DNA of 64,000 nucleotides from CBDDKS01 sp965230335 (lineage in GTDB: Bacteria > Pseudomonadota > Gammaproteobacteria > Enterobacterales > Kangiellaceae), in NCBI GenBank assembly GCA_965230335.1, contig CBDDKS010000006.1, positions 1,364,001 to 1,428,000 of the forward strand. The letters run 5' to 3'. Both the position numbers and the translations under genes were made by a program. Positions 34,996 to 44,863 of the stretch are shown one piece after another; the stretch's first letter is position 1; each line of letters begins with the position of its first letter. The notes below the pieces were generated by a model that did not search any database, was not told the DNA's origin, and saw only the letters and a list, made by a program, of their open reading frames with translations.

Positions 34996-35544
34996 TTATT
35001 TCTTTTCGTCGCCCGACTGCTTGTCTGTTGATTCCGCTTTTATTGCATTCTCTACTTCAGATTGTTTTTCCTCTACTTTGGCTTTTACTTCTTCCGCTTT
35101 TTCTTTGATATCCACTTTTTTCTCTTCCACTTTTTCTTCTACTTTCGACGTGACATTTTCAGGTAAATCTCCAGTCGATTTTTTATCAATCACTGTATTG
35201 GCAGGTAAATCGCCTTCCTGCTCTTTCAAACCTTGAGACAATGTTTCTAATACAGCGGCTTTTCCATCTTCCGTTGTCTCATCTGTTTGCAGCAATTCAT
35301 TAACTTCACCTTTCTTTTGAGAAGATAACACCGCTAAAGCCAAAGCCGTTATGAAAAATACGATTGCCAAACCTGTTGTGATTTTTGTTAGGATATTGGC
35401 TGAACCTGGAGCTCCAAAGACCGTACCTGATGCACCTGCACCGAATGATGCTCCCATACCGGCGCCTTTGCCTTGCTGTAATAAAATCACACCAATTAAA
35501 GCCAAAGCAATTAAAAGTAATATAACAAGTAATATTGATTCCAC
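34996..35544 (-). CDS. secG: SecG protein-export membrane protein, extended
   Basis: The first 75 residues are a normal SecG: helix 1 (LLVILLLIALALIGVILLQ), the GKGAGMGASFGAGASGTVFG loop, and helix 2 (LTKITTGLAIVFFITALALAV). SecG supports SecA-driven movement through SecYE in the inner membrane. At 182 residues it is well above the usual 110; the extra C-terminal tail is a low-complexity Glu/Lys-rich stretch (EEKVEEKKVDIKEKAEEVK). The start is GTG at 35544, four bases after tpiA, with AAGG upstream. tRNA-Leu follows, so a tpiA-secG-leu transcript is likely. Confidence 0.92.
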   Translation of the reverse strand: MESILLVILLLIALALIGVILLQQGKGAGMGASFGAGASGTVFGAPGSANILTKITTGLAIVFFITALALAVLSSQKKGEVNELLQTDETTEDGKAAVLETLSQGLKEQEGDLPANTVIDKKSTGDLPENVTSKVEEKVEEKKVDIKEKAEEVKAKVEEKQSEVENAIKAESTDKQSGDEKK

Positions 35545-35548
35545 TGTA

Positions 35549-36301
35549 CTAACCTTTTATTCGGCAAATCTGACTAAAGTCATTTGCTTTTAAAGAAGCC
35601 CCGCCAACCAGGGCACCACTAATATCTGGTTGAGAAAATAGCTCAAGTGCATTCTCTGCATTGACACTGCCGCCATACAGAATTCGAACCTGTTTGCCCG
35701 CTTGTGCATCATGCTTCTCTAACCAGTGATGAATATATTCATGAACTTCTTGTGCTTGACGTGGCGTTGCTGTATTACCTGTTCCTATTGCCCAAACAGG
35801 TTCGTAAGCAATCACTAATTTCTTTAACTGCTCACGGCCACATCGTAATAAAATTGCATTCAGCTGCTCAAGAATGACGTTAAATGTTTTTCCATTTTGT
35901 CTTTCTTCGTGTGTTTCTCCAACACAACAAATGGGAGTGATTCCCTGCTCCAGTAAACATGCTGTTTTAATAGCAACATTTTCGCAGGTCTCAGCAAATA
36001 AAGTGCGTCGTTCTGAATGACCAACCAAACAATAACGACATCCCAAATCATTGAGCATACTGGCAGAAACCTCTCCAGTATAAGCCCCCTCATGGTAAGC
36101 TGCCACATTTTGTGCGCCCACTTTAACCAGACTTTCTTCAGTTAAATCAATCACTTGAGGTATAAACACTGAAGGAGGACAAACCGCTACTTCATTTTCA
36201 CAGTGAGTCAACTTCTGAAGTAACTCAGAGACCAATTGAGCATTAGAGTTCGGTGAGCCATGCATTTTCCAGTTGCCGACCACCAGTAACTGGCGTGCCA
36301 T
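35549..36301 (-). CDS. tpiA: Triosephosphate isomerase
   Basis: The product has 250 residues from the ATG at 36301, giving the usual start MARQLLVVGNWKMHGS. It converts dihydroxyacetone phosphate to glyceraldehyde 3-phosphate. The catalytic residues are visible: Lys in GNWKMHG, His in LVGHSERR, Glu in VIAYEPVWAIGTG, and the phosphate-binding LYGGSVN and GALVGGASL. It is cytoplasmic, upstream of secG by four bases. The family length is normal and nothing is missing. Confidence 0.97.
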   Translation of the reverse strand: MARQLLVVGNWKMHGSPNSNAQLVSELLQKLTHCENEVAVCPPSVFIPQVIDLTEESLVKVGAQNVAAYHEGAYTGEVSASMLNDLGCRYCLVGHSERRTLFAETCENVAIKTACLLEQGITPICCVGETHEERQNGKTFNVILEQLNAILLRCGREQLKKLVIAYEPVWAIGTGNTATPRQAQEVHEYIHHWLEKHDAQAGKQVRILYGGSVNAENALELFSQPDISGALVGGASLKANDFSQICRIKG

Positions 36302-36469
36302 GAGAAAATCCCACAGAGACAAAACGGGCGCAAATCTTACTAAAGACAGGACTTATATACAAGTCCTTAAGGGTATTTTAAGGAATATCTCTAAATGAAA
36401 GTCAATATATGTCCGCCCATCTGAATGTATCAAAAAAGCACACATATTTATTTATAACCTCCGTTGAGG

Positions 36470-38539
36470 CTAACCATTATGATAATTGCAAGCAAACTCA
36501 AAAAAAGCATCGGACGTTAAGCCCTTACTCACCCAATAGCCTTGTATTTCATCACATCCATGTTGTGCCAAAAAATTTCTTTGCGGTATGGATTCCACGC
36601 CTTCAGCAATGACTTTCAAACGTAAACTTTTTGCCATGGAAATAATCGCCATCGTAATGGCAGTATCATCTGTATCAGCGCAGACTTCATCAACAAAGCT
36701 GCGGTCAATTTTCAATGAATCCAACGGAAAGCGTCTTAAATAGCTCAAAGAAGAGTAACCCGTACCAAAATCATCCACAGCGACCTTTATCCCCATTCTT
36801 TTCAAGCGATAGAGGGTTTTTGTCGCTTGCTCGACATCTTTCATCAGTATGCCTTCTGTTAACTCCAGTTCTAAAGCTTCTGGAGGCAGTTCATGTCTTT
36901 CTAAGACCTGCCCTATCATTTCAGGTAATTCCGATTGACGGAACTGCAAAGCCGATAAATTCACACCGACTTTCATATTGCTTAATCCTCGCTGACGCCA
37001 GGACTTGACTTCAGTACAAGCCACTTCAATCACCCAATTGCCAATTTGTTTAATTAATCCTGTACTTTCCGCAATAGGTATAAATTCGGTAGGTGATATA
37101 AAACCCAATTCAGGATGCGTCCAACGTATTAATGCTTCTGCACCAATAATACGATCATTTTTTAGATCAACCTGAGGCTGATACACCAAACTTAATTGTC
37201 CATCAGCAATAGCTGTCCTTAAATAATTACCAATACGATGACGCCTTAAAGCTGCATCATTCATCTCTGACTTGTAAAAAGCATAGGTATTACGCCCGGC
37301 TTCTTTGGCTTTATACATGGCAGCATCCGCCGCTTTCATTAAGGTATCAACATCCTGTCCATCATTAGGATACACGCACACGCCAACACTCACCCGGGAA
37401 TTCACAACCGAACTGGCTAAATCAAAAGGGTGAGAAAAGCTTTCGACCAGTTTTTCAACAACCGGTGCAATACTCGCCGGATTGGTAATGTCATTCAAAA
37501 TAATAACAAACTCATCACCACCCAACCTTGCCAAAGTATCTTCATCACGTAGTAGTTTTTTTAAACGCTGACTGGTCGCCTTTAATAACTCATCACCTAT
37601 TGCATGACCTAAAGAATCATTCACATCTTTAAAATTATCCAAATCCAGAAATAAAATGGCTGCATGAGTTTGTGTTCGCGAAGCCCGCTTTAATGCATAA
37701 CGCATACGATCAATACACAATGCACGATTGGGTAACTCAGTTAAAGAATCATAATTGGCTAAATACTGCAAATCTTTAACAGCCCGTTCCAAACGACGCT
37801 TGTTGAGTTGCAATGCCTGTTCAGCCAAATTGCGTTCCTTTTGCCGATTTTCTATCGTTTCCAACATATCATTAAAGGTTTGCGTTAATTGCCCAATTTC
37901 ATCATGAGTCACAATAGGTACTCGTAACGCATAATTTTGCTCTTCACTGACTTGCTGACTGATCTTTTGTAAGTTCAACAAAGGTGTAGAAATATATTTT
38001 TGCAACTTTCTGGCCAAAAACATGGCAACGATAACCATCATCAGCAATAAAAATAACAAAAGTAACAAAAATGAACTTAATTTTTGCTGCAAAACTTCAG
38101 GCGACATTCTCAGGTAATAAACCGCAACCTGAACACCTGATTCATCTTTTACGGGTTTATAAATATGTAATCCAATCGCATTCCAATATAAAAGAGCCGT
38201 TTTTTTAAAATCTACTTGAGAAATGTATCCTCCCCCTTTTTTCTCAGCTTGTGCCAAAAGATTACCTAATCCATCAAAAATAGCCAGGCTAAATGACGAC
38301 TCTAACACACCAGATTGGATATTTTTTTGTAACACACGACGAATATCATTGGTTTTTTCCGAATGAACCCGGGCATTGATCAATCCCTGAACAAATGCTT
38401 GCCCATCATGCTCTATGGATTCTTTTATGTTTGAATAATACTGAACGCCAACAATGCTAAAGCCAACTGACATGGTAATTAATGAAGTGGCCACAATAAT
38501 GATTGTGATTTTATTTCGTATAGATGCTGCCCATTTCAT
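36470..38539 (-). CDS. Membrane GGDEF/EAL protein with HAMP domain (c-di-GMP turnover)
   Basis: This 689-residue protein has a helix at about 11-31, a periplasmic sensor region to about 160, a second helix (LLLLLFLLLMMVIVAMFLA), a HAMP domain (about 185-245), a GGDEF domain with intact LARLGGDEFV (near 345), and an EAL domain with EALIRW, NLSALQF, LTEG, DDFGTGYSSL and KIDRSFV. Both catalytic signatures are present, so it could make and break c-di-GMP. The sensed signal is not known. It is separated from tpiA by about 170 bp and transcribed in the same direction. Confidence 0.9.
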   Translation of the reverse strand: MKWAASIRNKITIIIVATSLITMSVGFSIVGVQYYSNIKESIEHDGQAFVQGLINARVHSEKTNDIRRVLQKNIQSGVLESSFSLAIFDGLGNLLAQAEKKGGGYISQVDFKKTALLYWNAIGLHIYKPVKDESGVQVAVYYLRMSPEVLQQKLSSFLLLLLFLLLMMVIVAMFLARKLQKYISTPLLNLQKISQQVSEEQNYALRVPIVTHDEIGQLTQTFNDMLETIENRQKERNLAEQALQLNKRRLERAVKDLQYLANYDSLTELPNRALCIDRMRYALKRASRTQTHAAILFLDLDNFKDVNDSLGHAIGDELLKATSQRLKKLLRDEDTLARLGGDEFVIILNDITNPASIAPVVEKLVESFSHPFDLASSVVNSRVSVGVCVYPNDGQDVDTLMKAADAAMYKAKEAGRNTYAFYKSEMNDAALRRHRIGNYLRTAIADGQLSLVYQPQVDLKNDRIIGAEALIRWTHPELGFISPTEFIPIAESTGLIKQIGNWVIEVACTEVKSWRQRGLSNMKVGVNLSALQFRQSELPEMIGQVLERHELPPEALELELTEGILMKDVEQATKTLYRLKRMGIKVAVDDFGTGYSSLSYLRRFPLDSLKIDRSFVDEVCADTDDTAITMAIISMAKSLRLKVIAEGVESIPQRNFLAQHGCDEIQGYWVSKGLTSDAFFEFACNYHNG

Positions 38540-39039
38540 TACGTTAATACTCTATCTCAAACAGGCAAACAATTTCAAAAAAGATTATGTAAATCACAAA
38601 TTAACCTTAAATAAATCATATTTTTTGAGATAATTGTTTTTATGAAAATAAATTCAATAAGTATTTGATATTAACACGAAATTATATCTTCTCTCATACT
38701 TCATTTGCCAAAGAAAGACTATATCAATATCGGGTCTAATTGAAGCTTATGATTAAACCTGCTGATAATTATTTTTTAAGAGATTATCCTTAGCCGCTAG
38801 TTCTTGCCATCACAAATCAGTATAATACCGCCGCTTTTTTGATCTGGCTTGATCAACATTGGGGGATCATAAAACTCACATCGATATGTATATCGATTCT
38901 ATGATCTGAAAATAATGCAATATCTCGAGATACTTAGATTTGTTGGCTTACAATGCACTTTCTCACAAGAAAAGCGCCGTATGTTGGTCTATAGTGACGT
39001 TTGAGTATTCATGAATTTTATAGCTTTGGCGCAATTTTA
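38540..39039. other. Intergenic region between the GGDEF/EAL gene and nqrA
   Basis: These 500 AT-rich bases lie between divergent genes and hold the nqr promoter. Two clear inverted repeats stand out: TTGATC-N6-GATCAA at 38839-38856, and the stronger palindrome at 38880-38897. No gene or RNA was recognised. Confidence 0.45.
38880..38897. promoter_or_regulatory. Palindrome upstream of nqrA, possible operator
   Basis: ATCGATAT-GT-ATATCGAT has perfect 8-bp arms around two bases, about 145 bp before the nqrA ATG. It could bind a dimeric regulator of the nqr operon. Confidence 0.4.
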
Positions 39040-40374
39040 ATGATAAAAATCAAAAAAGGCCTCGATCTTCCTATATCAGGTAGCCCTTCTCTTAACATTG
39101 GTGAAGGCCACCCTATCACCGAAGTTGCCATTTTAGGCGAAGACTATAACGGTATGAAGCCGACGATGCTGGTTAAGGAAAACGATTCTGTTCGCTTGGG
39201 ACAACCTTTATTCTCTGACAAGAAAAACCCCGGGGTTTTATTCACTGCACCAGCTTCTGGCACTGTCAAAGCCATCAACCGGGGAGCAAAGCGAAAGCTC
39301 ATCTCTGTGGTTATTGAAAAACAGGGCAATGAACAGGTTTCTTTTGCCTGTTACCCTTCTGAGCAATTGGACTCTCTCGATCGCAACCTTATTGTTGATA
39401 ACCTGGTTCAATCCGGCTTATGGACCAGCTTTAAAACGCGTCCTTTTAGTAAGATTCCCAAAATTGATGCTGAACCCAAAGCACTCTTTGTCACTGCCAT
39501 AGATACCCATCCCCTAAGCGCTGATCCCAATATGGTTATTACTCAGGAAGAAAAGGCATTTAACCAGGGATTACAAGTCATTAAACATTTGACCAGTGGC
39601 GCGCTTCATGTTTGTACCAATCACGAAGCCAAGTTTAATATCTCAACAGGCAAGCATAGTGTTTTCAATGGACCACACCCCGCTGGACTCACGGGTACTC
39701 ATATTCATTTTCTTGAAGGCAGTTCCATGCAGCACTCTGTATGGTCTATTGGTTATCAGGATGTTATTGCCATCGGTAAACTCTTTACAACGGGACAACT
39801 ACATTTAGAACGTATTGTTGCCCTGGGCGGCCCAAGTGCAAAGAACCCTCGACTGGTAAAAACCTGGATGGGCGCCAACATTGACGAACTTTTAACCAAT
39901 GAAGTTGAACATGGTGATATTCGTGTGATTTCCGGTTCTATTTTTGGTGGTTTTACAGCTACCAAAAACCGAGCTTATTTAGGACGCTATCATCATCAGG
40001 TTTCTATGTTGCCTGAGGGAAGAGAAAAAGAGTTTTTTGGCTGGATTAGCCCTGGCAGATATAAGTTTTCGATGACACGAACATTTATTTCTCATTTCTT
40101 TTCCAAAAGAAGGTTTGACTTAACCACATCAACGGGTGGTAGCGAACGGGCTTTAATGCCTATTGGCAGTTATGAACAAATCATGCCTTTAGACATTCTT
40201 GCAACACAACTGTTAAGAGCATTACTTTCTAATGACATAGAAATGGCTCAGGCATTAGGTTGCCTGGAACTAGATGAAGAAGATTTATCGCTCTGTACCT
40301 TTGTCTGTCCAGGTAAACACGAATTTGGACCTATTCTCAGACAAATGCTAAACACAATAGAGAAAGAAGGTTAA
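39040..40374 (+). CDS. nqrA: Na+-translocating NADH:quinone reductase subunit A
   Basis: This is the soluble, cytoplasmic-side subunit of Na+-NQR, 444 residues from the ATG at 39040, which gives the usual start MIKIKKGLDLPISGSP. The sequence shows the typical LVKENDSVRLGQPLF barrel-sandwich part, RGAKRKLISVVIEKQG and FVCPGKHEFGPILRQML near the end. The complex oxidises NADH, reduces ubiquinone and pumps Na+ out. It is the first gene of the six-gene nqr operon and its TAA overlaps the nqrB ATG by one base. Confidence 0.96.
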   Translation: MIKIKKGLDLPISGSPSLNIGEGHPITEVAILGEDYNGMKPTMLVKENDSVRLGQPLFSDKKNPGVLFTAPASGTVKAINRGAKRKLISVVIEKQGNEQVSFACYPSEQLDSLDRNLIVDNLVQSGLWTSFKTRPFSKIPKIDAEPKALFVTAIDTHPLSADPNMVITQEEKAFNQGLQVIKHLTSGALHVCTNHEAKFNISTGKHSVFNGPHPAGLTGTHIHFLEGSSMQHSVWSIGYQDVIAIGKLFTTGQLHLERIVALGGPSAKNPRLVKTWMGANIDELLTNEVEHGDIRVISGSIFGGFTATKNRAYLGRYHHQVSMLPEGREKEFFGWISPGRYKFSMTRTFISHFFSKRRFDLTTSTGGSERALMPIGSYEQIMPLDILATQLLRALLSNDIEMAQALGCLELDEEDLSLCTFVCPGKHEFGPILRQMLNTIEKEG

Positions 40375-41594
40375 TGAAAAAATTTAAACATTACATAGAA
40401 CATTTAGAGCCGCATTTTCAAAAAGGTGGTAAATACGAAAAGTGGTATGCATTGTATGAAGCTTTTACCACGATTCTTTATACACCTGGCCATGTCACAA
40501 AAACCGATGCTCATGTCAGAGATAATGTTGATTTAAAGCGTATTATGATTATTGTATGGCTTTGTACTTTTCCTGCTATGTTTTGGGGGATGTATAATGT
40601 TGGCCTGCAAGCAGTCATTGCAATGGACAGCTTAAACCTGACTCAATTAGAAGGTTGGCAGGGGGGCCTGTTAAATTTATTAGGAACAGCCTACGATCAA
40701 AATGCTATTTTTAGTAACATGTTGATCGGCGCCCTTTATTTTCTGCCTATTTATGCAACCACTTTTATTGTTGGTGGTTTTTGGGAAGTCTTATTTGCCA
40801 GTATCAGAAAACATGAAATTAATGAAGGCTTTTTTGTTACTTCGATTTTATTTGCGTTAACCCTACCTCCAGATACACCGTTATGGCAGGTCGCCTTAGG
40901 TATTAGCTTTGGTGTCGTTGTTGCTAAAGAAGTTTTTGGCGGTACTGGTAAAAACTTTTTAAATCCAGCTTTAGCTGGACGAGCCTTTCTATTTTTTGCC
41001 TACCCAACGGATATGTCTGGTAGTACTATTTGGACGGTTGTTGATGCCTACTCTGGTGCAACACCACTGGCACAAGCTGCTGCTGCCAAAGCAGGTGATT
41101 TTAACTTTATCATCAACCAGGCATGGCTCGATGCTTTTTATGGACTCATTCCTGGCTCAACGGGTGAAGTCTCTACCTTTATGATTTTGTTAGGCGGTTT
41201 GGTGTTACTTTATACCCGAATTGCCTCATGGCGCATCGTCACTGGTGTCATGTTAGGCATGGTGGCAACCAGTTTATTATTAAATACCATCGGCAGTGAT
41301 ACCAATGCTTTGTTTGCTATGCCCTGGTACTGGCATTTGGTCACCGGCGGATTTGCTTTCGGTATGATGTTTATGGCCACAGATCCTGTCTCTGCGTCAT
41401 TAACCAACACGGGCAAATTCTATTTTGGTGCACTCATTGGATTAATGTGTGTACTTATTCGAGTTGTCAACCCAGCTTATCCTGAAGGTATGATGCTCGC
41501 CATTTTATTTGCTAACTTATTTGCACCTTTTATTGATCACTTTGTCGTTCAATCAAATATTAAAAGGAGGCTTACACGCCATGTCAGCCGCTAA
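40374..41594 (+). CDS. nqrB: Na+-NQR subunit B
   Basis: This 406-residue polytopic inner-membrane protein carries covalent FMN in Na+-NQR. The expected Thr flavinylation motif S(T)GAT is at YSGATPLAQAAA (about residue 225), and the conserved FLNPALAGRAFLFFAYP and FMATDPVSASLT are present. It binds quinone and helps move Na+. The N-terminal PHFQKGGKYEKWYALYEAF is the normal cytoplasmic tail. It overlaps the 5' end of nqrC. Confidence 0.96.
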   Translation: MKKFKHYIEHLEPHFQKGGKYEKWYALYEAFTTILYTPGHVTKTDAHVRDNVDLKRIMIIVWLCTFPAMFWGMYNVGLQAVIAMDSLNLTQLEGWQGGLLNLLGTAYDQNAIFSNMLIGALYFLPIYATTFIVGGFWEVLFASIRKHEINEGFFVTSILFALTLPPDTPLWQVALGISFGVVVAKEVFGGTGKNFLNPALAGRAFLFFAYPTDMSGSTIWTVVDAYSGATPLAQAAAAKAGDFNFIINQAWLDAFYGLIPGSTGEVSTFMILLGGLVLLYTRIASWRIVTGVMLGMVATSLLLNTIGSDTNALFAMPWYWHLVTGGFAFGMMFMATDPVSASLTNTGKFYFGALIGLMCVLIRVVNPAYPEGMMLAILFANLFAPFIDHFVVQSNIKRRLTRHVSR

Positions 41595-42351
41595 TGATTC
41601 TTTTTTAAAAACCATTACTGTTGCTTTTTCATTATGCTTGGTTTGTTCATTGTTAGTTGCTGGTGCAGCTATCACATTAAAACCACAACAGCAGCTGAAT
41701 AAAGCAGCGGATGTACGTTTAAGTATTTTACAGGCTTCTGGTATTTATAATCCTGATGAAAAACAGGATATCGATGCCGTTTATCAGGAAAAAGTTCAAG
41801 AGCGCGTGATTGATTTGGAAACAGGTGAATTTGTTAACGATATAGACGTTACAAAATTTGATCAGCGCAAAGAAGCCAAAAACCCGAAAAACAATGTTGT
41901 TCTTACCAAAGAAGATGATAAAGCCAAAATAAAGAAAAGAGCAAAACAGGCCAAAGTTTATTTGGTTTCTGAAGCAGAACAACTAAAAACCATTGTTCTT
42001 CCTGTGCATGGTTATGGTTTATTTTCTACTTTATATGGTTTTATTGCATTAGAAGCCGATACAAAAACCGTTGTTGGTATTAAGTTTTATGAACATGGTG
42101 AAACACCTGGTTTGGGTGGTGAAATAGAAAATCCAAAATGGATTGCCAAATGGACCGGAAAACAAATATTTGATCAAACTTACCAACCTGTTTTAAAACT
42201 TGTCAAAACAGGTGCTCAATCAGCAAACGAAATTGATGCACTTTCTGGTGCAACCATGACCAGTCGCGGAGTAGAAAACTTAGTCGCTTATTGGTTAAGT
42301 GAACAGGCATTTGGTCCTTTCTTATCGAAATTACGCAAAGAAGGTAGTTAA
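41581..42351 (+). CDS. nqrC: Na+-NQR subunit C
   Basis: This 256-residue subunit has one N-terminal membrane helix (ITVAFSLCLVCSLLVAGAAI) and a periplasmic FMN-binding domain. The covalent-flavin motif is LSGATMTSRG near residue 225. The ATG at 41581 lies inside the end of nqrB, with AAGGAGG upstream, giving MSAANDSFLKT. A flavin transferase (ApbE) is needed for FMN attachment; its gene is not in this window. Confidence 0.95.
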   Translation: MSAANDSFLKTITVAFSLCLVCSLLVAGAAITLKPQQQLNKAADVRLSILQASGIYNPDEKQDIDAVYQEKVQERVIDLETGEFVNDIDVTKFDQRKEAKNPKNNVVLTKEDDKAKIKKRAKQAKVYLVSEAEQLKTIVLPVHGYGLFSTLYGFIALEADTKTVVGIKFYEHGETPGLGGEIENPKWIAKWTGKQIFDQTYQPVLKLVKTGAQSANEIDALSGATMTSRGVENLVAYWLSEQAFGPFLSKLRKEGS

Positions 42352-42355
42352 TATC

Positions 42356-42988
42356 ATGGCAATAGATACAGCCGAAGCTAAAAGTGTTATTACCAATCCC
42401 ATTGTTAATAACAATCCCATTGCTTTACAGGTTTTAGGTATTTGTAGTGCACTTGCTGTCACCAGCCAAATGGATAAGGCTCTGGTCATGAGTATTGCCC
42501 TGACACTCGTCTGTGCCTTTTCTAATTTACTGATTAGTTTAATTCGTCATCATATCCCCAGCAGTATTCGTATCATTGTCCAAATGACCATTATTGCTTC
42601 TCTGGTAATTATTGTTGATCAACTGCTTAAAGCTTACGCCTATGAACTTGCTAAACAATTATCCGTGTTCGTAGGCTTGATTATTACAAACTGTATCGTC
42701 ATGGGAAGAGCCGAAGCCTATGCAATGAAGAATGGACCTGGCATGAGTTTTCTGGATGGCGTCGGTAACGGGCTAGGCTATTCGGCTTTATTAATGACAG
42801 TGGCTTTTGTACGAGAATTGCTTGGTTCAGGCACACTATTTGGTTTTCCTATTTTAGAAACAATCAACAATGGCGGCTGGTATCAAACCAATGGTCTTCT
42901 CGTGTTACCACCCAGTGCTTTCTTTATTATCGGTTTTATTATTTGGGGTATTCGTACCTGGAAAAAAGATCAGGTTGAGGCTGCATAA
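42356..42988 (+). CDS. nqrD: Na+-NQR subunit D
   Basis: This 210-residue six-helix inner-membrane subunit is homologous to NqrE and RnfA/E. Conserved parts are NPIVNNNPIALQVLGICSALAVT, FVGLIITNCIVMGRAEAYAM and FVRELLGSGTLFG. The NCIVMGRAE segment holds the Cys that with NqrE coordinates a membrane iron centre. The ATG at 42356 follows nqrC after four bases. An in-frame upstream start would overlap nqrC and break the usual N-terminus. Confidence 0.95.
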   Translation: MAIDTAEAKSVITNPIVNNNPIALQVLGICSALAVTSQMDKALVMSIALTLVCAFSNLLISLIRHHIPSSIRIIVQMTIIASLVIIVDQLLKAYAYELAKQLSVFVGLIITNCIVMGRAEAYAMKNGPGMSFLDGVGNGLGYSALLMTVAFVRELLGSGTLFGFPILETINNGGWYQTNGLLVLPPSAFFIIGFIIWGIRTWKKDQVEAA

Positions 42989-42991
42989 CCT

Positions 42992-43600
42992 ATGGAAACC
43001 TACATCAGTTTATTTGTTCGTTCAGTTTTTGTCGAAAACATGGCATTATCTGCCTTTTTAGGTATGTGTACTTTTCTTGCTGTTTCCAAAAAAATCCAAA
43101 CAGCTATGGGATTGGGTATTGCGGTTATTGTCGTACAAACCATTACTGTTCCTGTCAATAACCTTCTACAAAATTATATCTTAAAAGAAGATGCCTTATC
43201 CTGGGCTGGATTATCTGGTATGGATTTAAGTTTTCTAGGATTGATTTGTTACATTGGCGTCATCGCAGCACTTGTACAAATTTTAGAAATGACACTCGAT
43301 AAATATTTTCCGGCATTGTATAACGCGTTGGGTATTTTCTTACCGTTAATCACTGTGAATTGCGCTATTTTGGGTGGCACTCTTTTTATGGTTGAAAGAG
43401 ACTATGCACTGGATGAGTCTATTGTGTATGGTTTTGGAAGTGGATTTGGCTGGGCACTTGCTATTGTTGCCCTGGCCGGTATTCGTGAAAAAATGAAATA
43501 CAGCGATATACCCGATGGCTTAAGAGGTCTCGGCATTACATTTATTACTGTAGGTTTAATGGCTTTGGGTTTCATGTCATTTTCTGGCGTACAACTTTAA
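42992..43600 (+). CDS. nqrE: Na+-NQR subunit E
   Basis: This 202-residue subunit has six helices, inverted in topology to NqrD. It begins METYISLFVRSVFVENMALSAFLGMCTFLAVS and includes VNCAILGGTLFM, with the Cys for the intramembrane iron centre. It starts three bases after the nqrD stop. The family length is normal. Confidence 0.96.
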   Translation: METYISLFVRSVFVENMALSAFLGMCTFLAVSKKIQTAMGLGIAVIVVQTITVPVNNLLQNYILKEDALSWAGLSGMDLSFLGLICYIGVIAALVQILEMTLDKYFPALYNALGIFLPLITVNCAILGGTLFMVERDYALDESIVYGFGSGFGWALAIVALAGIREKMKYSDIPDGLRGLGITFITVGLMALGFMSFSGVQL

Positions 43601-43636
43601 ATCCATTATTTTTAAACCAAACATCAAGGCATTGTC

Positions 43637-44863
43637 ATGTTTGAAATTCTTATTAGTGTTTCTGTTTTTACAGGTGTTGTTCTTACCTTAGTATTGATCA
43701 TTTTATTTGCCAAATCCCAACTGGTGAGTTCTGGTGATGTGGTTGTGGATATTAATGATGATGCCGATAAAGCCATTCAGCTTAAATCTGGAGGCAAGCT
43801 GCTCAATGCCTTATCTGACTCTGGTATTTTTGTTTCTTCTGCCTGTGGTGGTGGTGGCACATGTGGTCAGTGTCGTTGTAAAGTGTTCGAAGGTGGCGGT
43901 TCTATATTACCCACTGAAGAAAGTCATATCACCAAGCGGGAAGCACGTGAAGGTTATCGACTGGCCTGCCAGGTAACCGTGAAACAAAATATGAAAATTG
44001 AATTACCAGAGGAAGTTTTTGGTACACAAAAATGGGAATGTGAAGTAATGTCAAATGATAATGTGGCCACCTTTATCAAAGAACTTCGATTAAAACTTCC
44101 TGAAGGTGAAAATGTACCTTTCCGTGCCGGCGGCTATATTCAAATCGAATGTCCTCCTCATGTTTCTCATTATAAAGATATGAATGTTGCTGAAGAATAT
44201 CATCCTGATTGGGACAGATTCAAAATATGGGATTTGGTATCCGAAGTAAAAAGCCCTGTGATCCGTGCTTATTCCATGGCCAATTATCCTGAAGAAAAAG
44301 GAATGATTATGCTGAATGTGCGTATTGCAACGCCTCCCCCGAATAACTGGAGTTTGCCACCAGGCCAGATGTCGTCTTATATTTTTAATCTTAAAAAAGG
44401 TGACAAAGTCACCATTTCAGGCCCATATGGAGAGTTTTTTGCTAAAGAAACCAATAATGAAATGGTTTTCATTGGTGGTGGAGCAGGTATGGCACCTATG
44501 CGTTCACATATTTTTGATCAATTAAAACGTATTCATTCCCACAGAAAAATATCTTTCTGGTATGGTGCGCGTAGCTTAAGGGAAATGTTTTATGCCGATG
44601 AGTATGATGCTCTGGCCAGCGAATTTGATAACTTTGTATGGCATGCTGCTTTATCTGATCCTTTACCTGAAGACAACTGGACAGGTTACACAGGATTCAT
44701 TCATGAAGTACTTTATGAAAATTATTTAAAAGATCACGAAGCACCAGAAGATTGTGAATACTATATGTGTGGACCACCCATGATGAATGCTGCAGTGATC
44801 AAAATGCTCGAAGATCTTGGTGTTGAAAGAGATAATATTTTCCTTGATGATTTTGGTGGATAG
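43637..44863 (+). CDS. nqrF: Na+-NQR subunit F (NADH-oxidising)
   Basis: The subunit has 408 residues: an N-terminal helix (ILISVSVFTGVVLTLVLIILFA), a [2Fe-2S] ferredoxin domain with CGGGGTCGQCRCKV plus a later Cys (YRLACQV), then an FAD and NADH-binding reductase domain with IRAYSMANYPEE, GGGAGMAPMRSH and YMCGPPMMNAAV. It brings electrons from NADH into the complex. It is the last gene of the operon. A hairpin lies 40 bp downstream. Confidence 0.97.
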   Translation: MFEILISVSVFTGVVLTLVLIILFAKSQLVSSGDVVVDINDDADKAIQLKSGGKLLNALSDSGIFVSSACGGGGTCGQCRCKVFEGGGSILPTEESHITKREAREGYRLACQVTVKQNMKIELPEEVFGTQKWECEVMSNDNVATFIKELRLKLPEGENVPFRAGGYIQIECPPHVSHYKDMNVAEEYHPDWDRFKIWDLVSEVKSPVIRAYSMANYPEEKGMIMLNVRIATPPPNNWSLPPGQMSSYIFNLKKGDKVTISGPYGEFFAKETNNEMVFIGGGAGMAPMRSHIFDQLKRIHSHRKISFWYGARSLREMFYADEYDALASEFDNFVWHAALSDPLPEDNWTGYTGFIHEVLYENYLKDHEAPEDCEYYMCGPPMMNAAVIKMLEDLGVERDNIFLDDFGG

